Origin: Rotaria macrura
Taxonomy: Eukaryota > Rotifera > Eurotatoria > Philodinida > Philodinidae
Direction of reading: 5' to 3'
Length of the DNA stretch: 64,000 nucleotides
NCBI GenBank assembly: GCA_900239685.1
Contig: OENT01000289.1
Span: 1-64,000, forward strand
Shown here: piece by piece, positions 25,364 to 39,259 of the stretch
How the letters are laid out: each line of letters starts with the position of its first letter
How positions within the stretch are numbered: position 1 is the stretch's first letter
Program-made: the position numbers and the translations under genes
Notes under the pieces: model-generated
Told to the model about the DNA's origin: nothing
Databases searched by the model: none
What the model saw: the letters and a program-made list of their open reading frames with translations, nothing else

Positions 25364-25797
25364 TTGTTATTATTAATTTTCAACTTGATCGATACTTTAT
25401 CTTATGTTTGCTATTGTCACTGAAATAAATAACGCCTACGAATCGATCATCTTAAAATATGAAAATAAGCTCATTTCAAATATAGTTCTACGGCAAGAGA
25501 TTCTTGACGATGTATTTATTTCTACATCTATTGACTATGGTACGTATCGTTGTTCAATGATTCATGACCGAATTTTAATTCAAACACGTCGTATTATATC
25601 CACTATGTTCGCATCACATTTGTAAAAGATTACGTTCAAGAATAATGAAGAACAATGTTCTGGAAACAAAATTTTCTTGTGATAAGTAGCAATAACAATA
25701 AGATTTTGTTTTCAAATTTTGATAACCATAGGAATTGCGCTAACAAATTCTTGTATTATAGAACAAAACAAAAAAAAAAGAACTAGCTATTGTTTTT

Positions 25798-27075
25798 CTA
25801 TGAAGTCAAACGTGTCCATCGTTCACTAATCAACCATAGACGTTTAGCTTCTTTGTCATTCGTAGCATTCGGTGCGATCGGCTCTTCTTTCATATTACTA
25901 GAACGAATGAAAACAAAAACTTTCATTAAAAAGCTTGCACACATCAGTGATCTATGAATTAATAAACCTAAAGTATTTTCCACATTGACCATCGAGTTTG
26001 GGATCAAGAGCACATTGAATTATTGCTTGAGCACCCTGTGTAGGTGTTTTCATAAATGCTTTTAAAAACGGACCAATCATAACTCGACTTAGGAATGATT
26101 TATCGACAGTATGACGTGCAATGTCAGTTCGAGTGATGCCCGGATTAACACAGTTAGCTGTCACTCCAGATCCTAAAAGAACGAGAGCAAAGAGAATGCA
26201 GAATTTATATGACTTTTTTTTATGGATTAAAACCTGGAAAACGACGACAAAACTCTCGAGTCGATAAAACAATGGCAAGTGCAGCTTGCTCGTAAGCTAT
26301 TTTCGGATTAAATTCTTTCTTGGACATATTCAAATCATCGAAATCAATTTGTCCACGTTTATACATCGATGATATTACATTAATTACTCGACTTGGCGAA
26401 CATTTACTTAATTTTTCGATTAAGAGATTCGTTAGAAGAAAATGGCCTAAAATGATATGTTCACAATTTTGTTTACAAAAGTGTTTTTCTTTGACAATCG
26501 ACTCACACCGAGATAGTTAACACCTAAATGTTGTTCGAAACCATCTTTAGTTAATTTCGATGGATGCCACATGACACCAGCATTATTAACTAGTAGATGA
26601 ACATATTTTTCATTTTTATTTATGTCATCAGCAAAACGCTTTATTGACTCAATCGAAGCCAAATCACATTCACGACAAACAACGTTTGTATTGAATGAAT
26701 CAGCAACAATTTTTTCTCGTGCTGCCTCACATTTTTTCATATCACGACAAGCCATAATGACACGAGCACCTGTACAAATAATAAAACACGAATTGTGATT
26801 TAGTTTTGAGAAGTCTTCATCATACCTCGCCGAGCAAAATCATGTGCTACCTCTTTACCTATGCCTACATTAGCACCAGTAACAATCGTTGTCTTACCAA
26901 ACAATTGTTCATTTCCTTGATATTGTGCTTTGACAAAATATTCGCTTATAATCAGAAGAAAATTATTTCTATCATTCTAGAGCATTAGAAAACAAACGTA
27001 CCGATAAAGCACTAAGCCACCATAGATGCCAGCGGCACCTGTGAGACCGACGGTAATTGTTCGCATAAGCGACAT
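25798..27075 (-). CDS. Retinol-dehydrogenase-like SDR, catalytic Lys replaced
   Basis: Six exons: 27075-27002, 26944-26826, 26769-26509, 26446-26234, 26172-25968 and 25897-25798, giving 323 residues. It is a short-chain dehydrogenase of the RDH11-14 type with an N-terminal membrane anchor (about 4-24). The NAD(P) site TGANVGIG lies at 47-54, with NNAG, VINVISS (active-site Ser) and [10 protein letters not shown] following. The active site is broken: where the family has YxxSK, this protein has YEQAA (Tyr203, Ala206, Ala207), so the catalytic Lys is absent. The frame is intact and every splice junction works, so it is not an obvious pseudogene. It may be a non-enzymatic paralogue or have altered chemistry. 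It lies 435 bp downstream-to-start from PIGZ on the same strand. Confidence 0.9.
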
Positions 27076-27259
27076 GATCTGAAACCGAGACTCGAATCTC
27101 TTGTTGTATTCTATTTTTGTTTGCATTTGATGAAATGCTTATATTTATAGTTTCATTATCTTTTCGTTTATATAGTTTTTATAAAATTCTTACAAGATTT
27201 GTTTTCAATGCATGTAAGCGAAATGCGAAAGTAATAGACAGAGAGAAAGAAAGAAAATG

Positions 27260-27292
<33 letters not shown>

Positions 27293-27844
27293 GGGAAAAA
27301 AAAAGAAACAAGAAAGTAGAGCCAACAAGTACAACTACATGCAATAAAATATCGACTCCTGTCTTTGTTTTTTTTAGATATCTTTCAATCTGTACACACA
27401 TACACATAGAGACGTACGCGCACAAAAACAAAAATGAATCTGAACTCACAAATCTTTTCTCATTCTTCTATCATCCGAGATCGGCAGAACAAAAGAAAAG
27501 AAAAGAAAAGAGAAGAAAATCAAACATAAGTGACGATGATATACGTACATATACATAAATAGATAGATTGATGAAGGAAATAAACAAAAAAAGAAAAGAA
27601 AAATGGGCACAAAACAAACAAGAAACTGAACATGAAGAAGAGGATATATCATTTTCAAGCATACGCACGTACAAACAGACCATCATCGACTAATGTTTTC
27701 TCGGCTAATAGAAAGAGAAACAACAAGGAAATTCTTTTGTAAATATAATCATTTATATTTCATTAAGTTTTCTATTTCTTAATATGTGTGTATGGGATTT
27801 TGAAACGACACCTGAGTTGTGAAGAAGAACGAACGAAAATATAT
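27076..27844. repeat. Intergenic with simple repeats
   Basis: Between the SDR start and the PPP4R3 stop. It holds a (CAA)n tract at about 27260-27292 and an (AAAAG)n tract at about 27490-27515. The ORFs here are low-complexity and not genes. Confidence 0.7.
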
Positions 27845-30800
27845 TCACTTTGCTAATTCATCATTACTCGGTTTAAATACTTTGTTTTGCTCCACGTTAT
27901 TATCATTTAATAAAGATGTAACATCATTCGATATTGATGAAGAATATTGTTCATCATTATTGTTATCATCGTCAATTTTACGTTTCCGTGTTGTTGATGT
28001 ACATAAATCACTGTTACGATTATTTTCATCGGATTGATTCGATTTTTCAGATAGATCGTTGTCAATGTCTTCTTCTTGTTCATTTTCATCATCATTGTAT
28101 TGATCGGCAATACTCGATAAACCAGGACTCTAAATAATAGAGAAAACAAAGAAGAAATACATAAATAATTTTTCTTAATATGTTTGTTTACCATCGCAAA
28201 TGTAGATGTTGGTTCCATCGATCGCGATGTCGGAGAACCATTCGATGTAGATGAGGGAATATCAACTCGAAGTGTCGCTGAATCATGATCAGATGTTTCA
28301 GACAGTGATGATGATGCTGGAGGTAATTGACCAACCGATGATACTGGTGAACGTCGAATATGTATACTAATTACTGGTTTATTACACTGGGAACGTGATA
28401 GTTCTAAACAAGATGAAGAATTCATTTTTATCAAAAAATCCTTTTTCAATTAAAATTTTCTTTTTTACTTGTTTTTTTCTCGGTCGAGGCCAAAGGTAAT
28501 CCATCATCGTCATTATCGGTGAGAAGATGATGAGGCCTCATGGGTTCATTTGTTGAAATTGCACTACTAATTCCGCCTATTTCTGGTTGACTGTCTTCAT
28601 CATCCGAGCCACCATTGAATAATGTACCATGATTTATTGATGATATCTTATTTTCATCACCATCATCATTAAACCAATTTTCTTCTTCGGCGTCTAGATC
28701 TCGGTCATCTTTTCGAAGACGTTGAGATTGATGGAAATGTTGAATCGGTAATAAATGACTACTATTTAGATTTTCGTGTAAACGTGAAGAGCCTATGTGT
28801 GAACTGGAACGAGAGAAACAACAATAATTAAGTTATCGATAAAGTGTATTGATCAAAAAAGAAACAAAACGATAAAGATTATGATGGAAGAAATATTAAT
28901 TCACAAGAGACCAGTCTATAACACTATTACATATCGATAGATGACGTTTAAAATTACTAGTTTTCTAAAAAAATTAATACCTATTGTACATCATGCTAAC
29001 ATGTTCAGTCAATTATTTAATCGTGATGTAGTATGAAACTTTTTCTTTGCTTATGCATCGGAAACATCTAACATTAATCTTGAATGTATTTTCAACACTT
29101 GTGAACTCTTCTCTCATACGTTTTGTATATAGAGTTCAAAATATTCTGATTTGCACCGTGCCTAATCACAAGAGAATATTTCTAGTAGTAATTCGACGTT
29201 TCATTTTAGCCTATCAGCATTCAATAGATTAGAAAAGAACTCTATCTTGTGGCAATCTGATATCACCTTGTTCAGAGTTCCGTAAGATCTAATTTCGCAG
29301 AAAATTTCAGCTCAGAATCGATTCATTGAGATTCTTCACGATTCTCTACTCGTTCGATAGAATTTGTATTATGAGTTCAACAAGTAAATATTATAAACTT
29401 GAATAAACAGTTACTTGCTACTAACAATATATCCAAGTTATTATGTTTATCGTAAGTCTATACATCTTGAAAAATAATTGTTTCCACATTTTAATAGATT
29501 AACCATTTGATGCTCCATTTTTAGAGAATATAATGACCGTGAAGCATCAATAAATTTATAATACTAAGTGTGTAGTTCTATGTAATGAATCTGTTCTCTT
29601 TACGAGCTATTTCTATGTGTTTATGTAAATACTACGAGCTAATTTGTAAAGCTTCAGAAGCTCTATCGTGTTAATATATTTGAGAATTTTCATACCGAAA
29701 CTTTATTACATATAGAAAGCATTCATTTTGTTTTAAAAATTAAAACATTGCTGAATTTGTTTTTTCTATGTAAATTAAAAACAGTTTATTTATTTAAGAT
29801 AATCTATCGTGTAGAATAGAATTATTGAAGCTTTACATTGTAAATAGTAGTACTCGTGGCTACAATGCAATATGAACATAGAGCAATTATAATCCATTCT
29901 ACATAGTTATTGATACTGTATGTTTGTAATAATTCTATACGAACATGTGCGTATAAACTGTGCATAAAAAAAAGGCACATGTTCGATGTTTGCCCACTTA
30001 AACGTAGCAGAACGTAATCGAAATTAATGAGCTAGAAAGAGAATTTTCTCATTCTCTATGTAAATATGCACGGAGAAATTATTTTCACTTAAAATTGAAT
30101 GATGATGGGAAAATCTTCGATGAAGATCAAAACTGAAGTTGGTACAGACTATTTTACGTAGTAAATTTATTTTTTTACATTGATCAAAAATGTCTTAGTT
30201 CTAATTATAAACGAGTCTTCTTATACACTAGTTTGTACAACAAGCATTGTTCTTCATAATCAATAATGCGCTACAGTTTTTAGATATTATTGAAAACCAT
30301 TAGAATCTATTGTCGACGTTGAAATTCTCAAAAACCAACTACTATAAAGTGTCATTTCATCTACTGGGTGGCGTTTTGATAATTGGTTTAAAATTTTGAC
30401 AATTTTACAATAAAACTGTCTCGAAATATTTCGTATTATTCAAAAACGAAAAAGCTTATGTTGTGTGATACAATCAGAGTCAACTTGCAAAAGATATATT
30501 TGAACCACTTGTCAAATTCTAACTCTACCTATCTAATATGTTCCATCATCTTCAATTACAGTTAAATGATCACTTTAAGTGGAAAGAAATATTTCATTGT
30601 ACGTTTAGAGATTAGAGAGACAATGTAATTCTTCTTCTAACATACTACCTTTGGTTGTCTTCTGCAATGTTCAAAGGCAAGAAAATCGAGCACATATTGT
30701 GCAATGAAAATTTTTACATGTAGACTATTTACCGCTATCGCAGTGACACGTTGACATCAACTTTGGTCAAAAAGGAAAAATGTCAAAAGATAAAAATATC

Positions 30801-33800
30801 AAAGGGTAAACGTGTGGGAAGAGAAAAGATTTCAATCAAATAAGAGATCAATCTTTCGGTTTCTTTTGAACGAGGTAAAATTAAAACCAACATATGGATA
30901 GATGGCTTGGCCTATTTGAATATAATCTGTACAAAATCATTTGACTTGTTTTACTACCGCAAAGGACAAGCACGTAAGTAGGCGAGATGCATCGATAAGA
31001 TTATCACTGTATCGTTTGTATAAATTTTTTATGCAACCCTATATAACTGGTGTTCGGTAGTTCTATTTCGTTGATGTGCTGCTTGACGATTTAGACATTA
31101 TCAATGTAGTTGGTGTCTTTTCAGACTGCAAGAAATGCCAAAGGTTCGGATGATTTAGTAGAAGTGGGGAATTCATTCTGCTATGACTAGTCTTCAATAA
31201 GAAAATACTTGTCTGACCAAACACTGCGTTGTTTCACGTTCGCATATGTTTTCCTCTTTCCTCATTTTGCCTTTTCGACATTAGTTAGGTAAATCAATGA
31301 GTGATAGATTGATAAATGTGTACGATTGTGGTAAGTGAAAAGAGAGTGTTTTTGAAAGTTGTTGATAATATCTCGCAAAGATACTATCAAACTAATTGTT
31401 GCTCTGATATTTATGTGCAATACATCTATATATCATGCTTTGAAGAAAACTTAATTTCGATTCTATTTCTTTTGAAAAGAAAACAATATCTATGAAAATT
31501 CTATAGAGCGAGTCAATGAAGATATGAACATAAATGTCACTTTTTTTTCGATAGTACATATTCAGTTTGATTATTAGACTTGTTTTGTTCTCTCTTCAAA
31601 GTTATCTAAGCTTTATGAACTTAGAAAAACAAGTGCGATTCTTTTCATAGATTGTTAATTTTATCATTTATTAACTTACGCATCATTCAGAGTTCGTTCT
31701 CGTCTATCTCGATGAGCATCGTAACGTAATTTTAAATCATGAAATGTTTTAACATAGGTTATTGTTTCAAATTCGGAATAGAAATTTTCAACAAAGTAAC
31801 TGATTAGTATTTTGATATCTTCCTAAAATACAAACAATATGAACATGAAACGAATAAAATAAGAAAAGAAATTATTACATGTCGAACGAATTCAAATAAT
31901 TCAATTAATGCAGAATTAAGTAAATTATATCGTCGTTTATTAGCCTTAAATGTTTCCACTAATGGTGCGAAAAAATTATTGCGAACGATTGTTAAATTGT
32001 ACTGTTCATCTTTAAGGCCTATAATTTTTCGTAAAAATCGAAGTGCACCTAAAAATATTCAATTGGAAAAATAAATTCATAACTAATTTACAAACTGACT
32101 TAGTTGAAGAAATTGATGTTTCGATTTTAATAATACAAGTACACGTCGTAATAGATCTTTTTTATTCAGAAAGTTTCTCATATGATATGTATGATGTTCG
32201 ACACAGAATGTAACGAAATCGAGAATTAGATTTTGTAATTGAGCTATATGAAAATCGTCTCGAGCTAATTTAAGATCAGATGAATTAGCCATTAGAGGAG
32301 CAAGTAATACAGACATTGAACGAAAATAGAAGAACGATAAAAATTCGGTTTTTTCACTTATAGATACAGCCATCATATTTTCTGGATCGATGAGTAATTT
32401 AAGATAATTCATTAAATTAAGTGCACCACTCAATTCTAAATATGAGACAAACAAAAAAAAAACCAAACATTTAAATATAAAAGATATTCGTTAGAATTAC
32501 CTGGATCAGGATCGCTTTGAATCTCACTTATAACAAGATTGAGAAGTAATTCATCATCATCCTGTGTTGATTGTGTTTCTTGTAGCATATATTCACGAAC
32601 TGTCGATGGATTACATTCAACAATCGATGCAAATACATCGAGTGCAGCTTGTTTAGTTGTTGTATCGTCAAGACTCTAGTTTATTTTATTTTCAAATTAA
32701 ATAATCTAGTTCAATTTAAATATTCTAATTATTGACTTACAAGCATAACTTGTATGACGTTCAGTATACCATGTGTGGCAAGTGCCTATAAATATTGCAT
32801 AATGATCATTTGCTGTTTAGCTATTTTCGGTTATATAGAAACAACTAGGATAACTATTGAAGAAAATTAGGATTGATATTTTACGTATATGTTCGAATCA
32901 CGATGATCGAACGATCTATGAAATATAATATCTAATTTGAAAACGAATTTTGACAATATGGAAATTTCATAAAAGTTCTACACACGATCCATAGGATAGA
33001 TTGTTCTCAATGAAATAAACGTTGATTCTACTAGTGCCTACAGATATTATCTTCTAATCACTAGAATTTTAATGTGATAAGATATATTATCATCTCATTC
33101 TATAGAAGAAATATACTTGATTTTCTTTTGAAATCAATACGTTGTAATTACTTGTATGAACACAAAAAACATTTTGTGTAAATTTTCTTTACTGACAATG
33201 AAACTCAAAATTTGATTTACACACGAATTACCAGTAATCGAAATAGAATTTTTCTCTTACTACAATCATCGTAGGGAAAGATCAAGATAAATTTAGTTGT
33301 AAAAAAAAATCAATTCTATTCTCATTTTTCAAACGATCTACGAGTAAATATAATCAATCGAACAATGTTTGCTAAACAATGAATCATTCGATAAAGTATA
33401 CAATTCATTGTAACTTAGACACAATATCTAACCAAAGTGAAAACTTCGGGTTTTTTTTCTATTCAGGTGGATAATAAATAACAATCAATACCTAAGTGGT
33501 CGTAAGTGTTACTATACATTCTTTTCTTTCATCATTAACTGTGTCTCTAGTATTTTGAAAACATTAGAAGTTTTCTTCTCGACAACATGAAGTAGCTACA
33601 TAAGATCTTGTTACAAAGTCTTTTTTTCCTCTACTTATTACTGAAAAAAGAAAACGAAGAAGAACAACAACAGAATAGTAGTTTTGACGTAAAGTTTCTT
33701 TGAAGACTAGATTAACTTCTAATTCATCAATATTGTTGTGTAGATTTTCTTAAAAATGTTATACAACTCTTCATTTTTCCTATTGTCAAATAGATGAGTA

Positions 33801-36295
33801 GTACAAAGTGCAACAATAGAAAAGCACTGATTCATATACAGATACATCATTTAAAACTAGTAAAAAATAAAATAGACTAGATTAATTATGAAAACAAGAA
33901 GAGAATTGATTTGATATTTGGTTTACACGAGCAAAACTACTGTATTAGACGATCAAATCAATATGTAGAATGTCATGATACTGACGATGAAATAAAATTT
34001 TAAATACTTTACGATACATATTCATATTTCTTGAATATACTTCAACTTACATCCGAAGCTTTTTATAAAGAGCTACATTGGTGTATCCAACGTTGAAATG
34101 TATGTAGCTCACATTTGTCTATTTCAATGAATGCTCATTCTTAAATTTCATTGATAGATAGTTCGAATTATCTTTAGATCACTATCTATGTGTCAACCGA
34201 AAGCAGTACTTGTTCATCGAGATGTCAACAATAGTTACTTATCACGAAAGAAAAAGATTTGATTGAAAAGCTTATTAGTTCGTTAAAGGAATATTTTTTT
34301 AACATGAAAACATTCATTGTACTCTACGAGTCATCGTACTTCTCTATGCAGTGAAATTCAGTTGAATTTTCATAAGCCCGACTCGACTAGTCTATGAACG
34401 TGTATTCATTGTTATTGTTCTCATCTGATCAAACTCCTCTAGGGAACTTGAAATGAGTTTAAACAGTAGGTATCGACTGGACGAATTCCCTCGTTAAAAA
34501 GAAATTTGAGGCTTGGTCTGTAACTAGAAATATGCATACTACATGATTTACAGTTATGAAGTATATAAAGGTGACTCGAACCTATGCTTTTTTTTATTAC
34601 CAGGAAGACAATTTTAACTCAATGAAGGCAACATTCACGGATCATTGGTTTTATGACGTAAACGAATTACAGGTAACATAGTTCTTCATCTCCTTGCAGG
34701 TCATCGTGATCAAGCAAATGTCATAGATGACGTATTTAGAGGGAAAATTGACGTCAATGCAGTTCAACTTGTACAATTCACTTACCTGAAAGAAATTATC
34801 TCTATTTTGTTGTTGTAATGTTTGTGAAAAAACACAAAATTCTTTGAGAAATAACATAAGATCTTTCCGTTTTTCATCAGGTAAATTTTCATCTTTTAAC
34901 GTTGAAAATAATTGACTAAGAAATTTTGGATCTTCCTAAAAATTCAAAAAACAAAAATATATTTCAGTCATTATAAATTTTGTTTCGAATATCTTACATA
35001 TAACAATGTAACAATATCAACTTTATTAAAAAATAAGAAACTATTCATTGTCGATAGTAAATTCTCTTCAAATAAACTTGGTGCTGGTAAAATAGCATCT
35101 TGAATATATTGTACGCGATATGTTTGATGAATTTTAGCTATTAATTCTTGATTAACAATGGGTATAACTTCTCGAAATGTTGCTTTCGTATCTAGAAATT
35201 CTCGATGATTCCGTTTTTCATTGTAACTCAATTGTGAATCATATTCTAGACATCCAATAATATCCATGATGAATTCTTCACTAAACAAGATTTCAAATAG
35301 ACTTGATTTATTCAAATAAAATATTGAACGTATTATTTCAAATAGTTGATGTAAAGAATCAATATTTTCTAAATCTTCACATATATGAAATAGATCGATT
35401 AATTTTCGAACATAACTTCCAGATTCAATTGCACGTGCTAATAAATCACGACGTGGTGCATCACGAACTTTATCTGGACTAAAGAGATCGCATATATCAC
35501 GTAGATGAGATAGATCAACTGGTGGCAACGTTATTGTTGATGGTAAATAGTTATCATTTGATTCACCTGCACACTCATCATCGGACTCATAGATTGTTGA
35601 ACCGTTCGATTCCGATGTTAAACTAGTGGGATTGTTTAAAAATGATGATGAATCTTTACCTTGCACCTTAATAAGAAGAAAAACAAGAAAAAAAAATGAT
35701 CAACTGAATTAAATTAGAATTTTAAATTTAATCAAATTTTTTTCATGATGAAATAGAACTCAACTAAAATAAGTTTGATCTATTTTGTATTAACTATGAA
35801 AACGATTTCATTATCTGCCCTATACACAACAATCTAATTTGATTGTACGACAAAAGATTTTGTCAATATTTCCAAATTCTATGATCTTACATCGCATATA
35901 TTTTCCCAGATATCATCACAACCAGCTTTTTCTTGAAAGCTCAATGCTAAATCATGTTTATCGCCTTCTGACCAAACAATTAGAGTTTCCTAAAACAAAG
36001 AGAAACGATAAAATAGAAATCAATTGAAGTCTTTGTCCGATCAAACAACTTGTTGTTTTTGATATTTTGTATTTAATAGAATTTTTGAATCCAATAGTGT
36101 CGAACCATCAACTTCTGATTTAACAATAAGTGCATGATTTGTATTAAGTGTTGTCGGTGTTGTACATGTTACAAAGCCCGTGCCACGATCATCCCATTGA
36201 CGTTCTTCATTTAATGTATAGAGTTTCACACGTGATCGATTATTAGGTGGTAATGTTGTTGTCGAAGGACTTATCATCGATCTGAGATTGTCCAA
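27845..36295 (-). CDS. PPP4R3: PP4 regulatory subunit 3 (SMEK/PPP4R3), complete, 12 exons
   Basis: Exons: 36295-36050, 35989-35891, 35666-34998, 34935-34786, 32785-32741, 32675-32501, 32435-32100, 32048-31879, 31822-31680, 28803-28469, 28403-28192 and 28129-27845, in total 954 residues. It is the substrate-binding scaffold of the PP4 phosphatase complex, nuclear and centrosomal, active in DNA-damage and insulin signalling. The N-terminal EVH1/PH-like domain (about 22-120) has [18 protein letters not shown]. The SMK-1/armadillo region follows, with [63 protein letters not shown] and [14 protein letters not shown]. The C-terminus is acidic ([15 protein letters not shown]) and Ser/Asn-rich, ending with an RKRKIDDD nuclear signal near 908. 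All phases close. Two introns are long (2.9 and 2.0 kb). The start Met is the first in frame and precedes the conserved block by about 20 residues. Confidence 0.94.
28804..31679. other. Long intron 9 of PPP4R3
   Basis: 2.9 kb between exons 9 and 10. AT-rich; no nested gene or repeat family was recognised. It joins the conserved SMK-1 half to the variable acidic tail. Confidence 0.6.
32786..34785. other. Long intron 4 of PPP4R3
   Basis: 2.0 kb with no recognisable coding or repeat content. One short stem (GAGCTACAT near 34070 with ATGTAGCTC near 34102) is too short to call. Confidence 0.6.
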
Positions 36296-39259
36296 ATTGA
36301 TATCTTTATTTATTTATTTATTTATATAAAGTCTAAAAGTGAATGAAATATATCTTGAAATTAATTGAAGAGTACGTAAAACAAAAGAATTACTGGCATC
36401 TGTCACAAACTATTTAGAAAAGAGAGATAGAGAGTGATGAAAAAAGAACGAGAACGAACAAACAATAATAATAACAACAAGAGTACAATTATCGATTAGC
36501 CAATCAAACACATATCGTTGACCCTTTTCATAATTTTACATCAATCGTTTTATTTGCTTATGAAACTAAGTAATTATTATGGCATTTACTAAATATTATA
36601 GATAAATATAATTAGATTCCGATACTTTATCATAGGTGGCGCTATTAATAATACTCAACTTCAACAAACGAACGTACTATGTAGTTTATTCTTCCCTTTA
36701 ATATACACTTAGAAAATAGACCCACATACAATGGAACAATTGTGCATAATGATATTGCCGATTGTGAAGAACAAAGTGCATACATCACAAAAATGTTATT
36801 TTGTAGTCTGGAAATAGAGAAGATAGTATGTCCACGCAGTTAAACAAGAATGAATAGTAGAGTCATAGTGATTTTCTGAAATTCGTAATCATTTTGCTTA
36901 CTAAAAGAAGCTGAACGTGTGGTTTTATTAATTGGAAAAGACTGAAACAACTATAAAGCACATCAAACAAAGATAAACAACTCATTCAAATGAATATTAT
37001 CAAAGTATCATACAACTTGCAATACTTTGATTTACTGATATGAAACACGGTCGTTTCGACTATCGTTCTCTCAAGTGTCTGCTTGAGTCTATTATGATGA
37101 GTAGAGAAAGAAAAATGTTACAGTACTGCTATCGTAATAGACTATTAGTCATATTTTCTATTCTACAAATCATGATCAGAGAATAAAAACAAATAGACGC
37201 TATTGACTGAAAAATTCTCTAAATAACAGATTAACGATATCAAATATTTCCTTTTGCACGTGCAAGCATATTGACAGAATGTCATACAATTATTAATTAT
37301 ATAGCAAGCAAACTATTTACCTCTGTTGTTCCATCGAGTAAAGTAATTATTCTCAAGAAGAAGACTTTTTTAGATGATGTTGGTACTCTGTTTTCCTATT
37401 AAATTGATAAAAAAAGTGTTAAACCTCAATAGAAGTTTTTCTTTGAAATTCTCATTCTCTGTGAAAGAAATTTTGGTCTTTATAGATAATTCAAAACATA
37501 GCATAATATGATTTGAGCAGTAGAAAAACTTTTCATGGAAAAAATACACGTGCACATAATTCTCAATAATAGAAAATGATTATCATCAAGAGTCGATGGT
37601 AATGGAATTCTTCATATATACAAAAAAGAAAAGAGAACGAGATTAACATTACACGATGACAAACAATCTTCAACGACTGAAGAAACTCAGTAACCGATTA
37701 ACTAATTCGTGAAAATTTAAATGATTGACAAAAAAGAGCCTACTCAAAGGAAACAATATTTTCATCTTCATATTATTAAGCAATGAAGACTATATTCAAG
37801 TGATAGGTAATAGCGAAGGACAGTAAAAAGCAAGGTCAAAGTAGCTCACTCATCAGAGTCTTCGTTCTTAAGCTATCAAATTTTATTGCACATTTTTTTC
37901 TTGAGGCAGTTGCGATCAAAATGAATTTACTTTAAAAACTGGAATGTGTGATTTGATATCCAATAGAAAATTAAAGCAGTCTATTACATTAACTCACCAG
38001 AAGACTTTTATCGAATCAAGCAGTTGATCTCGTGAGATTCTGACATCAATAACTTCGATAATGTATACTTGTCAGGAATAGTTTTATTGATGTGAAGTTT
38101 TAAGTCGAACGAAGAAGATCGATTTTTATCCCAACTTTAAAAAAATAGGCTGCTCTTCTTTTGAATTTCGTTACGTGTCGACATCTGTAGAATAAACAAT
38201 CAGATAATGAAAATGTGTCTGAATTTTATACTATTCACTATCACTTAACCAAAATTCGTTTTCCGGATGAAAAACATTGCAACGTTCCATCGTAGGTGAG
38301 AAAACATATTTGAAAAAATACAAGCTCAACCGACAGAGACATGACAGCAAGTACAAATCATCGTGTCATCAAAACACAAGCCCCATCAGGGCGTCAATTA
38401 TAATAATGATTTGCGTGCATTTCCCAAACTATTTTTTCATTCGAACGATGGGGGGTGAAATTTGACTACTGAGCCTTTGCTTGGCATAGGACTAAGGAAT
38501 CAATTCAAAGCCGGATTACAATGCTAATAAATAATAGATCTTTCAATTCAATACATGCCACATAGAGATTCTCAAATAGCCGGATCCTATACGGTTCTGT
38601 TTTGATGAGCTATTTTTAAATAGCAATCGTCCTACATTTGAAGATTTTCCTTGAGCAATGAAATAAGATCATGAAAAAGCAACTAAAAGCTTACTTTTAT
38701 AATACGATGAGCTTATCAAGAAAATGTTGTACAGGATGTAAGTATTTTTGACTTACTATTAGGAAAAAAGACATATATCGTTACTAAATTCTTGTTAATT
38801 CATTAACATCGAAAACAAGAAGAACACTTCTTACTCTTATAAAATACACCACCTCGAACAGGTACAAATGTAGCATCTATTATAGTGTTTAATCATGGTA
38901 CTTCTAACTTCATTATGTAGCATTCTAGGATCAGGAATTCTCAGAATTCCTAAATAGTAGAAGAAAACAAAACTTATCATTCATGAGACGATATCAAAAG
39001 CATTAATGAAACTAAAAGTCTTGGCATACATTTGAAAGATTCTCTTCATTTTGATAGATCCATTATTTTAACTTTTAGTCGGACAAAATATAGAGATAAA
39101 TTACGTACAACGCACTCGTGCACACATTTGACACCTTGCTCTCTGATTGATCAATCGAACAAACCAATAAGATTTTTGTTGCTTAGACCAATATTTCTAT
39201 AACCTTGTTTTTTTCTCTCTTTTTTTTTGATAACAACAAAATAGTCGACCGACACGATA
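36296..39259. other. Divergent intergenic region PPP4R3 / HID1
   Basis: 3.0 kb holding the upstream sequences of both divergent genes. A (TTTA)n tract lies at about 36303-36327, directly upstream of the PPP4R3 start. No core promoter motif could be assigned and no other gene was recognised. Confidence 0.5.

Noticed and set aside
27168..27686. Several overlapping minus-strand ORFs rich in Leu, Phe and Ser
   Set aside because: They come from pyrimidine-rich simple repeats between the SDR and PPP4R3 genes.
34070..34110. Possible pre-miRNA-like hairpin (GAGCTACAT...ATGTAGCTC)
   Set aside because: Only 9 bp of perfect stem with a large loop, which is expected by chance in 64 kb.
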